From assembly GCF_006974145.1 (NCBI RefSeq), contig NZ_CP039456.1, positions 3,534,499 to 3,598,498 of the forward strand: 64,000 nt of DNA. The letters run 5' to 3'. Position 1 is the first letter of the stretch. Each line of letters opens with the position of its first letter. Origin of the DNA: Changchengzhania lutea. Lineage in GTDB: Bacteria; Bacteroidota; Bacteroidia; Flavobacteriales; Flavobacteriaceae. The translations under genes and the position numbers were made by a program. The notes beneath the pieces were generated by a model, which was given only the letters and a program-made list of their open reading frames with translations, was not told the origin of the DNA and made no database searches. Positions 1-10,129 of this stretch are shown here, piece after piece.

Positions 1-889
1 AATAATCTGCAACAGCTTGTAAATTATAACTTCTGGCTATATAGACTAGGTTCAAAATATCTTTTTGAAAGCATGAGCCACCAAAACCAACTGAAGATTT
101 AAGGAATTTAGAGCCAATTCTTGAATCCATACCTATTGCGTTTGCAACTTCATTAACGTTAGCTTCTGTTTTTTCACATAACTCAGAAATAGCGTTAATG
201 GAAGATATACGTTGTGCTAAAAAGGCATTAGCTGTAAGTTTCGATAACTCTGAAGACCAAACATTGGTTCTTAAAATTTGATCTTGGGGTACCCAACTCC
301 CATATATAGTAGCTAAACTTTCTATGGCGTCCTTAGATTCTCCACCTATTAAAACGCGATCAGGGTTTAATAAATCTTGAATTGCAGTACCTTCGGCTAA
401 AAATTCAGGGTTTGATAAAATATCGAAATTAACATCACTTCCTGTATTATCTAATATACTTTTAATAGCTTGAGCTGTTCTTACTGGTAATGTAGATTTT
501 TCAACAACGATTTTGTCAGTTTTAGCAACATCTGCTATGTTTCTAGCACAAAGCTCAACATATTTTAAATCTGCAGCCATACCTTTACCTTTACCGTAAG
601 TTTTGGTTGGGGTATTTACTGATATAAAGATCATTTCAGATTCATCAATAGCCTTATCAATTTCTGTAGAGAAGAAAAGGTTTCTACCTCTGGTTTCCTC
701 TACAATTTCAGCTAAACCTGGCTCGTAAATAGGTAGTTTTGACACATCTGAATCATTCCAAGCATCAATTCTAGCTTGATTTATATCAACGATAGTGACT
801 TTAATATTCGGATTTTTCTTAGCGATAACTGCCATTGTAGGACCGCCAACATACCCGGCTCCAATACAACAAATTTTTGTTACTTTCAT
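1..889 (-). CDS. ugd: UDP-glucose 6-dehydrogenase, 3' part outside window
   Basis: Oxidises UDP-glucose to UDP-glucuronate with two NAD+, supplying the precursor used by the neighbouring 4-epimerases. The minus-strand frame starts with ATG at 889 and stays open to the window edge, about 296 residues visible. It shows the NAD-binding GAGYVG near residues 10-15, a TGKGKG-like region, and the catalytic cysteine in [10 protein letters not shown] (about Cys273, close to its place in animal UGDH). The sequence looks like the eukaryote-type subfamily found in many Bacteroidota rather than the short TuaD type. The start codon is the last part of a repeated leader shared with two other genes. The C-terminal UDP-binding domain is beyond the window. 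Confidence 0.93.
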   Translation of the reverse strand, partial: MKVTKICCIGAGYVGGPTMAVIAKKNPNIKVTIVDINQARIDAWNDSDVSKLPIYEPGLAEIVEETRGRNLFFSTEIDKAIDESEMIFISVNTPTKTYGKGKGMAADLKYVELCARNIADVAKTDKIVVEKSTLPVRTAQAIKSILDNTGSDVNFDILSNPEFLAEGTAIQDLLNPDRVLIGGESKDAIESLATIYGSWVPQDQILRTNVWSSELSKLTANAFLAQRISSINAISELCEKTEANVNEVANAIGMDSRIGSKFLKSSVGFGGSCFQKDILNLVYIARSYNLQAVADY

Positions 890-984
890 GTGTTTATTTT
901 ATTGCTTTTTAATGGTCACATGTAGCATCCATATAATCATTGTCCTTAGGTATCGAACTTTTAGTTATGGATGTTTCATGTTAT
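890..984 (-). repeat. Hairpin leader repeat, copy A, ending at the ugd start codon
   Basis: Read on the minus strand this stretch matches 14398-14494 and 28724-28821 at most positions. It has inverted arms CATGAAACATCCAT and a degenerate partner of the form ATGGATG..CATG, about 35 nt of loop, then a shared tail (ACCATTAAAAAG...ATAAACAC) directly followed by ATGAAA. Copy A is the most diverged in the second arm (GGATGCTACATG). Probably transcribed as the 5' leader of ugd; function is inferred only. Confidence 0.75.
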
Positions 985-987
985 TGA

Positions 988-1983
988 TTATAAATGTTTC
1001 CAATACCATTTGACAGCTTCTTTTATACCGTCATTAATATTGTATTTAGGGTTATAGTTTAATAATTTTCTAGCTTTATCTACAGAAGCCAGCGAGTGAG
1101 GGATATCGCCAACTCTATTTTCGCGATGTTTTATTTCTATATTTTGGATTGAATCATCAAATGTAGAAAGGTGTTCTTTTAATAATGTTGTTAATTCTAA
1201 TAATGTTGTTCTGTCTCCGTAAGCTACATTATAAACTGTATTTAATGCATTTTCGTTATTAGTTGTTATAGCAAGGATATTCATTTGTATAACATTCTCT
1301 ATATAAGTAAAATCTCTTGAGTAACTACCATCTCCATTTATTATAGGAGATTCATGATTAATAAATTGCTTTACAAAGAGAGGAATTACAGCAGCATATG
1401 CACCATTTGGGTCTTGTCTTCTACCAAATACGTTAAAATAACGTAGTCCAATAGTATCTAATCCGTAGGCCTTTTGAAAAATATCTGCATAAAGCTCATT
1501 AACATATTTTGTAATGGCGTAGGGAGATAGTGGTTTACCTATAATATCTTCAACTTTTGGTAAGGCTTCATGATCTCCATAAGTTGAGGAACTAGCAGCA
1601 TAAATAAAACGTTTAACTCCCGCATCTCTAGCCGCAACAAGCATATTGAGAAAGCCAGAAATATTAACATCATTAGTTGTAATAGGGTCATTAATTGATC
1701 TTGGTACAGATCCTAAAGCTGCTTGATGTAATACATAATCGACATTTTTGCAAGCTTTTTTACAATCGTCTAAATTCCTTATATCGCCTTCTATTAATTT
1801 AAAGGAATTATTAGTTAAGAAAGGTTCAATATTTTTTCTTTTGCCTGTAGAAAAATTATCAAGACAAACAACCGAGATATTATTATTCAATAATATTTCA
1901 CATAAGTTAGAACCAATAAAACCAGCTCCTCCAGTAACTAGAATTTGTTTGCCACTTAAAATTTTTATTTGTTCTTCAGTCAT
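988..1983 (-). CDS. WbpP/TviC-type UDP-N-acetylglucosamine (uronate) 4-epimerase
   Basis: Short-chain dehydrogenase/reductase of the extended type, 331 aa, expected to interconvert UDP-GlcNAc/UDP-GalNAc or their uronic acids for capsule or O-antigen. Visible are the NAD-binding GGAGFIG (residues 18-24), the catalytic SSSTYGD serine/threonine region (131-137) and YAITK (Tyr155, Lys159). The YGDHxxLPKxExxIGxPLSPYA signature resembles WbpP of Pseudomonas and TviC of Salmonella. It is followed downstream on the same strand by ugd, separated by the hairpin leader repeat, and preceded by another epimerase with a similar upstream region. Precise substrate cannot be told from sequence alone. Confidence 0.85.
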   Translation of the reverse strand: MTEEQIKILSGKQILVTGGAGFIGSNLCEILLNNNISVVCLDNFSTGKRKNIEPFLTNNSFKLIEGDIRNLDDCKKACKNVDYVLHQAALGSVPRSINDPITTNDVNISGFLNMLVAARDAGVKRFIYAASSSTYGDHEALPKVEDIIGKPLSPYAITKYVNELYADIFQKAYGLDTIGLRYFNVFGRRQDPNGAYAAVIPLFVKQFINHESPIINGDGSYSRDFTYIENVIQMNILAITTNNENALNTVYNVAYGDRTTLLELTTLLKEHLSTFDDSIQNIEIKHRENRVGDIPHSLASVDKARKLLNYNPKYNINDGIKEAVKWYWKHL

Positions 1984-2040
1984 TTATTTAGATTTGGGGT
2001 TTTATTAATCTGGCGCAAATATGTAAAAAATTAATCAAAG
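1984..2040 (-). promoter_or_regulatory. Probable promoter/leader of the 4-epimerase, similar to the one at 3188-3240
   Basis: Read on the minus strand, the two epimerase genes have alike upstream regions: both contain TTTTACATATTTGC-like or TTTTTTACATATTTGC-like sequence about 35-45 nt before the ATG, then a CCCAAATCTAA segment just before the start. TATTTGC resembles the TAnnTTTG -7 box of Bacteroidota. A matching -33 TTG was not clear, so this is a weak promoter call supported mainly by the similarity of the two leaders. Confidence 0.35.
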
Positions 2041-2131
2041 AAATTTTATTATTATACCAAGTAAGCCTTTTTAACGATAAAAACAATTTACTGGATGCAT
2101 TTAAAAATATCCCATCGATAATAAGCCAATA

Positions 2132-3187
2132 TTATAGATAATAACTCTTATACCAATCTACAAAATTTCTTACACCATCTCGCACTGGGGTGTTAGGGCT
2201 ATAATCATAATCTCTGATTAAATCATCAACATTCGCCCACGTACGTTCCACATCACCAGGCTGCATAGGCAACATTTCTTTTTTTGCATTTACTTCAAGA
2301 CTATTTTCTATTTCTTTGATAAAATCTAAAAGCTTTACGGAATTGTTATTTCCAATATTATATAGTTTATAGTAATCTTTATTTTCTTTTCTTTCTACTA
2401 TTGGTTTTTCAATGATTCGCAGAATACCCTCAACGATATCATCTATATAAGTAAAATCGCGCTCCATATCACCATGATTAAAAACCTTTATTGGTTTTTT
2501 ATTTATTATAGCGTCTGTAAATAAAAACATAGCCATATCAGGACGCCCCCATGGACCATAGACGGTAAAGAAACGTAAGCCAGTGGTAGGGATTTTAAAT
2601 AAATGACTATAAGTGTGAGCCATTAATTCGTTGCTCTTTTTTGTAGCAGCATAAATACTTATTGGATGGTCTACATTGTCTTTAGTAGAAAAAGGGACTT
2701 TTTTATTTAACCCGTAAACACTAGAGCTACTAGCATATACTAAGTGTTTTATATTAAAATTCCTGCAACATTCAAGAATATTTAGATAACCAACGATATT
2801 TGAATCAATGTATGTTTCGGGGTTTTCAAGACTATATCGAACTCCCGCCTGTGCAGCCAAATTACAGACAATGTCAAAATTTTCCTTTTTAAATAACTCA
2901 GGTAGGTTTTCCCGATCTTCTATATTCATTTTTACGAAAGCAAAATTTTGATATTGTTTGCTTTGACAAAGTTCATTATAGACTGAGGCCTCTTTTCTGT
3001 TAACCCCAAGTAAATTAAGTCTGGAGTACTTCAGATTGATGTCATAATAATCATTGATATTATCCACACCAATAACTTTATGACCTCGTTTTATTAAAAT
3101 GTCACATAAATGAAAGCCTATGAAGCCTGCTGCCCCAGTAACTAGAATTTTTTCTCCCGATATTTTTTTATCTTCTTGATTGGTCAT
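2132..3187 (-). CDS. UDP-glucuronate 4-epimerase family protein (CapI-like)
   Basis: Extended SDR epimerase, 351 aa, expected to convert UDP-glucuronate to UDP-galacturonate. The NAD motif GAAGFIG is at residues 18-24, and YAATK at Tyr179/Lys183. The D-N-IN-DYYD segment after the first strand and the conserved RFFTVYGPWGRPDMA motif are typical of the CapI/GAE subfamily. With ugd and the WbpP-like epimerase it forms a UDP-uronic acid branch. It has its own upstream region with a TAnnTTTG-like box, so it need not be cotranscribed with the next gene (about 150 nt gap). Length is normal for the family. Confidence 0.87.
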   Translation of the reverse strand: MTNQEDKKISGEKILVTGAAGFIGFHLCDILIKRGHKVIGVDNINDYYDINLKYSRLNLLGVNRKEASVYNELCQSKQYQNFAFVKMNIEDRENLPELFKKENFDIVCNLAAQAGVRYSLENPETYIDSNIVGYLNILECCRNFNIKHLVYASSSSVYGLNKKVPFSTKDNVDHPISIYAATKKSNELMAHTYSHLFKIPTTGLRFFTVYGPWGRPDMAMFLFTDAIINKKPIKVFNHGDMERDFTYIDDIVEGILRIIEKPIVERKENKDYYKLYNIGNNNSVKLLDFIKEIENSLEVNAKKEMLPMQPGDVERTWANVDDLIRDYDYSPNTPVRDGVRNFVDWYKSYYL

Positions 3188-3847
3188 ATTAGATTTGGGA
3201 TTTCATTTAACAGAGCAAATATGTAAAATAAATAACGAATTCAACGAACAAATATACTAAGGTTTCATTTTTCCCGACGAAATCCAAGTATTTGTAAAAT
3301 TTCTCGATTAACGTAAGCGTTCTTTTAACTTACCATAGTGATTTACCCAAAAAATGACGCTGTAGTATAATGTAAATTATAAGGTGTGTCATAACTTGTT
3401 AAAATTGAAATTGGCAGGACTTTTGGCTAATATCAAATCGATGATTTGCATGTTTAACAGTTAATAAAAAACTAAAATGTATTTAACCGATTTTAATCAC
3501 TCTTTTGGCGAAATATACGTTAACAAATCATTTTGCTTTAAAACAATTACTAAATTTACACCTGTAAAACAACAGTTGAATTGATTAATAGCATTATTGA
3601 TTTAATAGTAAATGATTACAATAATATTTTAAAAATCCCTCAATTAAACTAAATACTATTTATGTTTAATTAAATATTGTTAAAGCGTCGTTTAACGTTA
3701 AGTGAAAATTAAAAGTTATTAATTATGAAGATCAAAGTGTTTTAACGTCCATGGGGAATCATCAAAATTAATTTAGTATCCATTAAAGAAGTAAATATTA
3801 TACTTCTCTAAGTTGAATATGTAATAATATTAGATATAAAAAGTAAA
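3188..3847. other. 660-nt intergenic region between divergent polysaccharide genes
   Basis: No convincing coding frame on either strand. It separates the leftward epimerase from the rightward capsule operon and so should carry both promoters. TATATTTG (minus strand, 3256-3249) fits the Bacteroidota -7 box, but I find no well-spaced -33 TTG. The region is AT-rich throughout and its length suggests regulatory input to capsule expression; I see no clear operator. Confidence 0.5.
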
Positions 3848-4978
3848 ATGTTAACTAAAACAAAAATATATTTATCGTCACCACATATGGGAGGCTCAGA
3901 GCAAAAGTATGTTGCTGAAGCTTTCAATACCAATTGGATTGCACCATTGGGACCAAATGTTGATGGCTTTGAAAAAGATATCGAAAATTATCTTGGTGAG
4001 CAGGTGCATGCAGCGGTTTTAAGTTCAGGTACGGCAGCTATCCATTTGGCGCTTGAAGTTTTGGGAGTGTCTAAAGGTGATGAAGTTTTATGTCAAAGTT
4101 TTACATTTTCGGCATCAGCCAATCCAATCTTGTATCAAGGCGCCACACCTGTTTTTATAGATAGTGAGCCCGAGACATGGAACATGTCTCCAGAGTTACT
4201 TGAGATTGCAATAAAGGATAGAATTGAAAAATATAAAAAGCCAAAAGCAATCATCGCAGTACACTTATATGGCATGCCTTATAAGTCCCGTGAAATCAAT
4301 GCTATAGCCAAAAAATATGAGATCCCAGTAGTAGAAGATAGTGCTGAAGCTTTAGGGAGTACTTATTTTGGGAAACCATGTGGCACGCTTTCTGATATAG
4401 GTATATTATCCTTTAATGGAAATAAAATAATAACAACGTCTGGTGGTGGCGCTTTTATAGCAGCTAATGAGGCGTATAAAAAAAGAGCTATTTATTTGTC
4501 CACTCAAGCCAGAGATAACGCACCACACTATCAACATTCATCTGTAGGGTTTAATTACAGAATGAGTAATGTTTTAGCAGGTATTGGAAGAGGCCAAATG
4601 GAAGTGTTAGATGATCGGGTAGCAGCCAGAAGAAAAAACCATGAGTTTTATAAAGAGCAGCTATCTCATTTTGATAATATTGAGTTTTTAGAAGAACCCG
4701 AAGGGTTTTACTCTAATAGATGGCTTACATGTATCAAGACATCATCTTACGAATTAAGAGAAGAAATTAGATCAGTATTATTAAAAGAAGATATAGAATC
4801 CAGACCGCTATGGAAACCCATGCATATGCAACCTGTTTTTGAAAACTGCTTGCACTTTACAAATGGTACATCTGAAGACTTATTTAGTAAAGGCCTTTGC
4901 TTACCGAGCGGTTCCAATCTAGATATAAAAGACCTAAAAAGAATAACCTATTTAATATCAAAAATCCCCCAATTATGA
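3848..4978 (+). CDS. DegT/DnrJ/EryC1/StrS-family sugar aminotransferase (PglE/EpsN-like)
   Basis: PLP-dependent aminotransferase, 376 aa, that adds an amino group to a nucleotide-linked 4-keto sugar. The PLP lysine is Lys193 in SFNGNKIITTSGGG, the cofactor-binding aspartate lies in VVEDSAEALGS (Asp164), and the SSGTAAIHLAL phosphate-binding turn is near residue 60. The N-terminal IYLSSPHMGGSE and NTNWIAPLGP are typical of the PglE/EpsN group making UDP-4-amino-4,6-dideoxy-GlcNAc. The following gene is the CapD-like dehydratase that would supply the 4-keto substrate, and the two overlap by ATGA, indicating translational coupling. Confidence 0.9.
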   Translation: MLTKTKIYLSSPHMGGSEQKYVAEAFNTNWIAPLGPNVDGFEKDIENYLGEQVHAAVLSSGTAAIHLALEVLGVSKGDEVLCQSFTFSASANPILYQGATPVFIDSEPETWNMSPELLEIAIKDRIEKYKKPKAIIAVHLYGMPYKSREINAIAKKYEIPVVEDSAEALGSTYFGKPCGTLSDIGILSFNGNKIITTSGGGAFIAANEAYKKRAIYLSTQARDNAPHYQHSSVGFNYRMSNVLAGIGRGQMEVLDDRVAARRKNHEFYKEQLSHFDNIEFLEEPEGFYSNRWLTCIKTSSYELREEIRSVLLKEDIESRPLWKPMHMQPVFENCLHFTNGTSEDLFSKGLCLPSGSNLDIKDLKRITYLISKIPQL

Positions 4979-6915
4979 TAAAGAATTACTTTGCCTATTA
5001 CTCTCAAAAATACGCCTCAAAATGGCTTGTTTTCGGCATAGATTTAACAATGGTGCTGATAACATTTTTTATGGCCTACTTTATTAGGTTCAATTTCACG
5101 TTAAACTTTGACGTAAATCAATTCTTATACCAAGTCCCATTTATAATGCTTGTTACTGCAATTAGTTTTTTAATTGTGGGATCGTTTAAAAGTGTGATTA
5201 GACATACAGGATTTACAGATGTTGTGAATCTGTTCAAAGCCATATTACTAGCTTCAATATTGACTATTTCATTTGTTTTATTCAATAGAATAACGGGGTT
5301 AATTGACGGGTTTACTATTCCGCTTTCTATATTAATTATCCATTCCCTTCTAAGTTTCGTAGCATTAGGGGCAAGCAGATTGATTTTCAAGATGGCCTAT
5401 AAACATCTTAAATGCAAATTAATTCCTGCTAAAAAAGTTATTATATATGGTGCAGGTGATGCTGGCATAGTGACTTACAATGCGCTTGTGAGCAATATTA
5501 ATTCAGTATTCGCGATTATTGGGTTTATAGATGATAACGCACAGAAAAACGGTAAGTCTATAAATGGAATAACTATTTTTCCTAAAAGTAAAATCACTAA
5601 AGAGTATATAGAATCAAATGAGATTGATGAAATCATCATTTCCTCTCAAAATATTGAAAAAGATAACCTGATTGATTTAGTAGATTTAGATGTTAAAATC
5701 ACTAAAGTACCACCAATTGAGCAATGGATTAATGGTGAATTAAACGTCAAACAAATCAAGCAAGTACAAATTGAAGATTTGTTGGGACGTGCGCCTATAC
5801 AAATTGATAACCCAAATCTATTAAATGAATTTAGAGGGGAAACCGTTTTAGTAACAGGTGCAGCGGGATCTATTGGTAGTGAATTGGTTAAACAATTGTC
5901 TCATTTTGATGTGGCAAAACTTATTCTAGTAGATCAAGCAGAATCTCCTTTGTATGATTTACAGCAAGATTTAAAGCAAGATAAGAAATTTAATTTCACA
6001 GCCATAGTAGCAGATATTAGAGATGGTTTGAGGATTGATACTATTTTTCAACAGCATAAACCTACTATGGTATTTCATGCCGCTGCTTACAAGCATGTGC
6101 CGTTGATGGAAAAATCGCCTTATGAATCCATCAAGATTAATGTTAATGGGACAAAACTTCTTGCGGATACTGCCTCTAGATATAATGTGAAGAAATTTGT
6201 GTTTATTTCTACCGATAAAGCTGTAAACCCAACAAGCGTCATGGGTGCTACAAAGAGATTGGCAGAGATGTACATAAGCTGTCTTCAAAAAGAAAGTAAG
6301 ACAAAATTTATAACCACAAGATTTGGAAATGTATTAGGTTCTAACGGTTCTGTAATTCCTTTATTTAAAAAACAAATTGAAAATGGTGGCCCATTAACCT
6401 TAACACATAAAGACATTACGCGTTATTTCATGACGATTCCAGAAGCTTCACAATTGGTTTTAGAAGCTGGAACCATGGGTAAAGGTGGTGAGATATTTAT
6501 ATTTGATATGGGAGAATCCGTTCAAATTTACGATCTTGCCAAAAATATGATTAAATTATCGGGACTAAGGTTTCCAGAAGATATCGATATTCAAATAACG
6601 GGGCTTAGACCTGGCGAAAAATTATACGAAGAATTATTGGCCAATGGCGAAAACACACTTTCAACATATCATAAAAAAATCCTGATTAGTAAAACCAGAG
6701 CGTTAGATGTTGTCAAAATAAAAGCTGATATTGAAGAACTGTGTATCACCAATCGTTTTCAGAATAATAATATTGTTATGAAAATGAAAAATTTGATACC
6801 CGAATACAAATCAAATAATTCTGATTATGAGAAATTTGATAAGCGTGTTCAAATTTATAAAAAAGCTAAAGGCTTGAGGAATGATAGATCTGATAAAAAA
6901 TTCATTGACTTATAG
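4975..6915 (+). CDS. CapD/PglF-type membrane-bound UDP-sugar 4,6-dehydratase
   Basis: Membrane nucleotide-sugar dehydratase, 646 aa. Four hydrophobic segments fill about the first 115 residues, then a CoA-binding-like Rossmann domain (IYGAGDAG, about 159-164) and the catalytic SDR domain (TGAAGSIGSEL, about 295-303). The usual Tyr-x-x-x-Lys is replaced by VMGATKR, as in the FlaA1/PglF group. ATG at 4975 is chosen because it overlaps the previous stop as ATGA and gives the family's usual N-terminus; an in-frame upstream ATG at 4897 lies inside the aminotransferase. Likely makes UDP-2-acetamido-2,6-dideoxy-4-keto-hexose for the aminotransferase. Confidence 0.9.
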   Translation: MIKNYFAYYSQKYASKWLVFGIDLTMVLITFFMAYFIRFNFTLNFDVNQFLYQVPFIMLVTAISFLIVGSFKSVIRHTGFTDVVNLFKAILLASILTISFVLFNRITGLIDGFTIPLSILIIHSLLSFVALGASRLIFKMAYKHLKCKLIPAKKVIIYGAGDAGIVTYNALVSNINSVFAIIGFIDDNAQKNGKSINGITIFPKSKITKEYIESNEIDEIIISSQNIEKDNLIDLVDLDVKITKVPPIEQWINGELNVKQIKQVQIEDLLGRAPIQIDNPNLLNEFRGETVLVTGAAGSIGSELVKQLSHFDVAKLILVDQAESPLYDLQQDLKQDKKFNFTAIVADIRDGLRIDTIFQQHKPTMVFHAAAYKHVPLMEKSPYESIKINVNGTKLLADTASRYNVKKFVFISTDKAVNPTSVMGATKRLAEMYISCLQKESKTKFITTRFGNVLGSNGSVIPLFKKQIENGGPLTLTHKDITRYFMTIPEASQLVLEAGTMGKGGEIFIFDMGESVQIYDLAKNMIKLSGLRFPEDIDIQITGLRPGEKLYEELLANGENTLSTYHKKILISKTRALDVVKIKADIEELCITNRFQNNNIVMKMKNLIPEYKSNNSDYEKFDKRVQIYKKAKGLRNDRSDKKFIDL

Positions 6916-6953
6916 TCTACTAATATTTTATAACTCACAACCTATACTCCCTA

Positions 6954-7730
6954 ATGAAATATTTATTTCCTAAGAAATATTTTAAGATATTATTTGCATT
7001 ATCATGCCTTGTTATCTTAAATTCATGTGCTACGAAAAAAGATGTCGTTTATTTTCAGAATGCAAAAAACTTTGAAACCATTGTAGACACAGACACCTTT
7101 AAAGCGAAACTAAAAACAGGTGATATTGTAAGTATATATGTTTCCACCTTAGACTTAACGGTTACTCAACCATATAACATAATAAGAAATACAGGTAATA
7201 ATGGATCCTTAATTGATTATTTAATTGATAGTGAGGGTAACATTGATTTTCCTGTTTTAGGCAAAGTAAAATTAGTTGGGCTTACCGTTGAGGAGGCCAA
7301 AGAACTGTTCAAGACGAAATTTGCTGAAGGAGATTTATTGAAAGATCCAGTTATTATAATTAGAATTCTTAACTTTAGAGTTACTATTGCTGGTGCTGTT
7401 AGTAACCCTGGTGTTTATATGGTTTCTGGGGAACGTATTTCTATATTAGAAGCACTCACTCTTGCAGGGGATTTAACCATAAAAGGACGAAGAGATAATG
7501 TTCTTGTGGTTAGAGATTTTAATGGAACGAAAACATATACTAGAGTAGATTTAACGAATAAGGAAGTTTTCAATTCCCCCGTGTATTATTTAACTCAAAA
7601 CGATTATATTTATGTGGAGCCAAATAACTCATCCATTAGCAATGCTTCTGGAGATTCAAGAATTGGCACTATTATTTCGATATCATCATTTGTTCTAACA
7701 ACAGCCCTCATATTTGTAACTCGAAGATAG
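6954..7730 (+). CDS. Polysaccharide export outer-membrane lipoprotein (Wza-like, SLBB)
   Basis: Outer-membrane export component of a Wzy-dependent capsule machinery, 258 aa. A lipoprotein signal ends in LNSC (Cys25). It is followed by the poly_export/Wza domain with LKTGDIVSIYV and DSEGNIDFPVLGKVKLVGLT, then an SLBB domain starting at VTIAGAVSNPGVY. A C-terminal hydrophobic stretch (about 240-254) may be a membrane helix. It lies 5 nt before the tyrosine kinase gene, the usual Wza-Wzc partner. Shorter than E. coli Wza, as is common in Bacteroidota. Confidence 0.92.
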   Translation: MKYLFPKKYFKILFALSCLVILNSCATKKDVVYFQNAKNFETIVDTDTFKAKLKTGDIVSIYVSTLDLTVTQPYNIIRNTGNNGSLIDYLIDSEGNIDFPVLGKVKLVGLTVEEAKELFKTKFAEGDLLKDPVIIIRILNFRVTIAGAVSNPGVYMVSGERISILEALTLAGDLTIKGRRDNVLVVRDFNGTKTYTRVDLTNKEVFNSPVYYLTQNDYIYVEPNNSSISNASGDSRIGTIISISSFVLTTALIFVTRR

Positions 7731-7735
7731 AATTT

Positions 7736-10123
7736 ATGAACACAGATCAAAATAAAATACAATCTAGCAAGACATCTAAAGATTTTAATCTTAAAACTGC
7801 AATATATACTTATACCAAACAATGGAAATGGTTTATATTAAGTTGTATTATATTCATGACATTAGCATATGTCTATATTAGATATACCACACCTCAATAC
7901 GCTGCTTCTGCAAAAATAATGCTCATTGACGAGAATGAAGGCGCTGCAGGAACCTCTGCATTAAATGACTTATCCATTTTTAGCGAAAGTGATGATGCGA
8001 TGGTAGAAGATGAAATTCAAGTTATAAAGTCAAGAAAGACCTTACAGGATGTAGTAAAAAAATTAAATCTAAATCTCCAGTATTTTAAATTAGGTAGAAT
8101 TTATGAAACCGAACTATATAAAAATGCTCCATTTCAAGTTAGTTTTGTGGCATCTGATTCCATAATTAATCGAACTAGTTTTAATTTTTTTATCGAAATT
8201 CTTTCTCAAACAGAATTTGAGTATAAAGTAAATGAAGACGATTCACCCAAGAAAGCTACTTTTGGTGAAAATATTCCAACTCCTTTTGGAGGTATAATTA
8301 TTACCCCAGAATCCAATATAAAATCTGCATCAGGAAACACATTCAGGGTTAAGTTAATCTCTGTTGAAAGAGTTGCAGATTATATTAAAAACCGCATATC
8401 TATATCTCCTTATGGTAAATCCTCAAAAGTTATTGATATTTATTTGAACGATCCAATTCAGGAAAAAGCAAAAGAAATTATTAATACATTAATTGAAGAG
8501 TACAATTTATCTACGATAGAAAAGAAGAATACAAGGTCAAAGAATACTGCAGACTTTATTGATGAGCGTGTTGAACTGATTGCTTCTGATTTGGTAAACG
8601 TTGATGATAGTATTGTTCGATTTAAAACAGGAAACAAAATTACCGATGTTACTTCTGAAGCCGGTCAGTTTTTGAATTCCAGTATGCAAAATCAACAACA
8701 ATTGGATGCATCAAAAACGCAATTACGCGTTTTAAATTATATGAAAGAATCTTTGGATAATAGTTCTGATAGTTATAGCAGTATTCCATCAAATTTAGGT
8801 TTGGGAGACGCATCTATCAGTTCCATGTCATCGAAATACAATGAGTTATTAGCCAATAGAGAGCGATTGCTACAAAGTGCGGGAAAAAATAACTCTGTTG
8901 TTGTTCAACTTGACCAGACCTTGGATGGTATCAGAAATAATTTAGCGCAAAGCATTGATAATGCATCACGGTCTTTAAATATTCAAATTGGTAGTCTACA
9001 AAATCAATCACAACGGATTAATTCCAAAATCTACTCAGTTCCCGGGCAAGAGAGTGAGCTTCGATCTATTGAAAGAAAACAAGGGATTAAGGAATCACTT
9101 TATCTTTACTTATTACAAAAAAGGGAAGAAGCAACAATTTCTTTAACAGCGACATCTCCAAGTGTAAAAGTAATAGATACAGCATTTAGTACTAGTGAAG
9201 ATCCTGTATCGCCAAATAAAAGGGTTGTTTATCTTTCAGGGTTATTTTTAGGTCTTTTAATACCTTTTGGTATTTTTTATGTAAAGGATTTATTGGACAC
9301 CAAGATCCATAATAAGGAAGACTTAGAAAATGAGATAAAAAACATTACTGTATTAGGTGAAATTCCGAGAGTTAATATCAAAAAAGATGATGCTTTAATT
9401 AAAAGAAATGACAGATCCATACTTGCAGAATCTTTCCGAATTATAAGAACGAATTTTGATTATATTAGACGTGGTCGAGATATCAAAGATAACGACAATG
9501 TGATTTTTGTGACATCAACCATTAATGGAGAAGGGAAGTCGTTTTTTAGTCAAAATTTAGCTTTAACACTTGCTAATACAGATAAAAGAGTATTATTAAT
9601 TGGGGCTGACATTAGAAACCCTCAAATTAATACCGCCGTTAAAAAGGATATTAAAAACCAAAAGAGTCTACCAAAAATTGGGCTTACAGAGTATTTGGTT
9701 GATAAATCAGTAATTATAGGTGAAGCTATAAACACTTATGAAATTAATGGCAATAAGATTGATATTCTTCTTTCCGGAAAAGTGCCACCAAATCCGGCAG
9801 AGCTTTTAATGAGCGACAGAATGAAACCGCTATTTGATACAGTGTCAGCGCAATATGATTTCGTAATTGTGGATACTGCACCAGCAATGCTGGTTACAGA
9901 TACGCTTTTATTTAGTCAATACGCAGGTCATACCATTTACTTAACAAGAGCTGGTTATACAGAGAAGCGTATTTTGAACTTTGCTCAAGAGTTGCATGCT
10001 GAGAATAAATTAAACGGTATGATGCTCGTTGTTAATGATGTCAATCAATCTAATTTTGGATATGGTGCGAAATATGGCTACTATGGAGCTCCAGAAAAGA
10101 AAAGCATTTTTAAGAGGCGTTAG
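7736..10123 (+). CDS. Wzc-like polysaccharide co-polymerase / BY-kinase
   Basis: Inner-membrane chain-length regulator with a cytoplasmic bacterial tyrosine kinase, 795 aa. The Wzz domain starts with a transmembrane helix near residues 34-52, a GNVR domain and long coiled coil follow, and a second helix lies around 497-517. The kinase domain has Walker A STINGEGKS (about 594-602), Walker A' LLIGADIRNP and Walker B FVIVDTAP. The C-terminus is tyrosine-rich (YGAKYGYYG), the usual autophosphorylation cluster. The convergent PHP phosphatase gene is the likely antagonist. Confidence 0.93.
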   Translation: MNTDQNKIQSSKTSKDFNLKTAIYTYTKQWKWFILSCIIFMTLAYVYIRYTTPQYAASAKIMLIDENEGAAGTSALNDLSIFSESDDAMVEDEIQVIKSRKTLQDVVKKLNLNLQYFKLGRIYETELYKNAPFQVSFVASDSIINRTSFNFFIEILSQTEFEYKVNEDDSPKKATFGENIPTPFGGIIITPESNIKSASGNTFRVKLISVERVADYIKNRISISPYGKSSKVIDIYLNDPIQEKAKEIINTLIEEYNLSTIEKKNTRSKNTADFIDERVELIASDLVNVDDSIVRFKTGNKITDVTSEAGQFLNSSMQNQQQLDASKTQLRVLNYMKESLDNSSDSYSSIPSNLGLGDASISSMSSKYNELLANRERLLQSAGKNNSVVVQLDQTLDGIRNNLAQSIDNASRSLNIQIGSLQNQSQRINSKIYSVPGQESELRSIERKQGIKESLYLYLLQKREEATISLTATSPSVKVIDTAFSTSEDPVSPNKRVVYLSGLFLGLLIPFGIFYVKDLLDTKIHNKEDLENEIKNITVLGEIPRVNIKKDDALIKRNDRSILAESFRIIRTNFDYIRRGRDIKDNDNVIFVTSTINGEGKSFFSQNLALTLANTDKRVLLIGADIRNPQINTAVKKDIKNQKSLPKIGLTEYLVDKSVIIGEAINTYEINGNKIDILLSGKVPPNPAELLMSDRMKPLFDTVSAQYDFVIVDTAPAMLVTDTLLFSQYAGHTIYLTRAGYTEKRILNFAQELHAENKLNGMMLVVNDVNQSNFGYGAKYGYYGAPEKKSIFKRR

Positions 10124-10129
10124 AAAACT

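Noticed and set aside
795-1013. Open frame of 72 codons on the + strand over the start of ugd and the hairpin leader
   Set aside because: It is antisense to ugd and runs through the repeat; product has no recognisable features.
5118-5390. Minus-strand frame of 90 codons
   Set aside because: Lies entirely inside the CapD-like dehydratase gene, which has clear family motifs.
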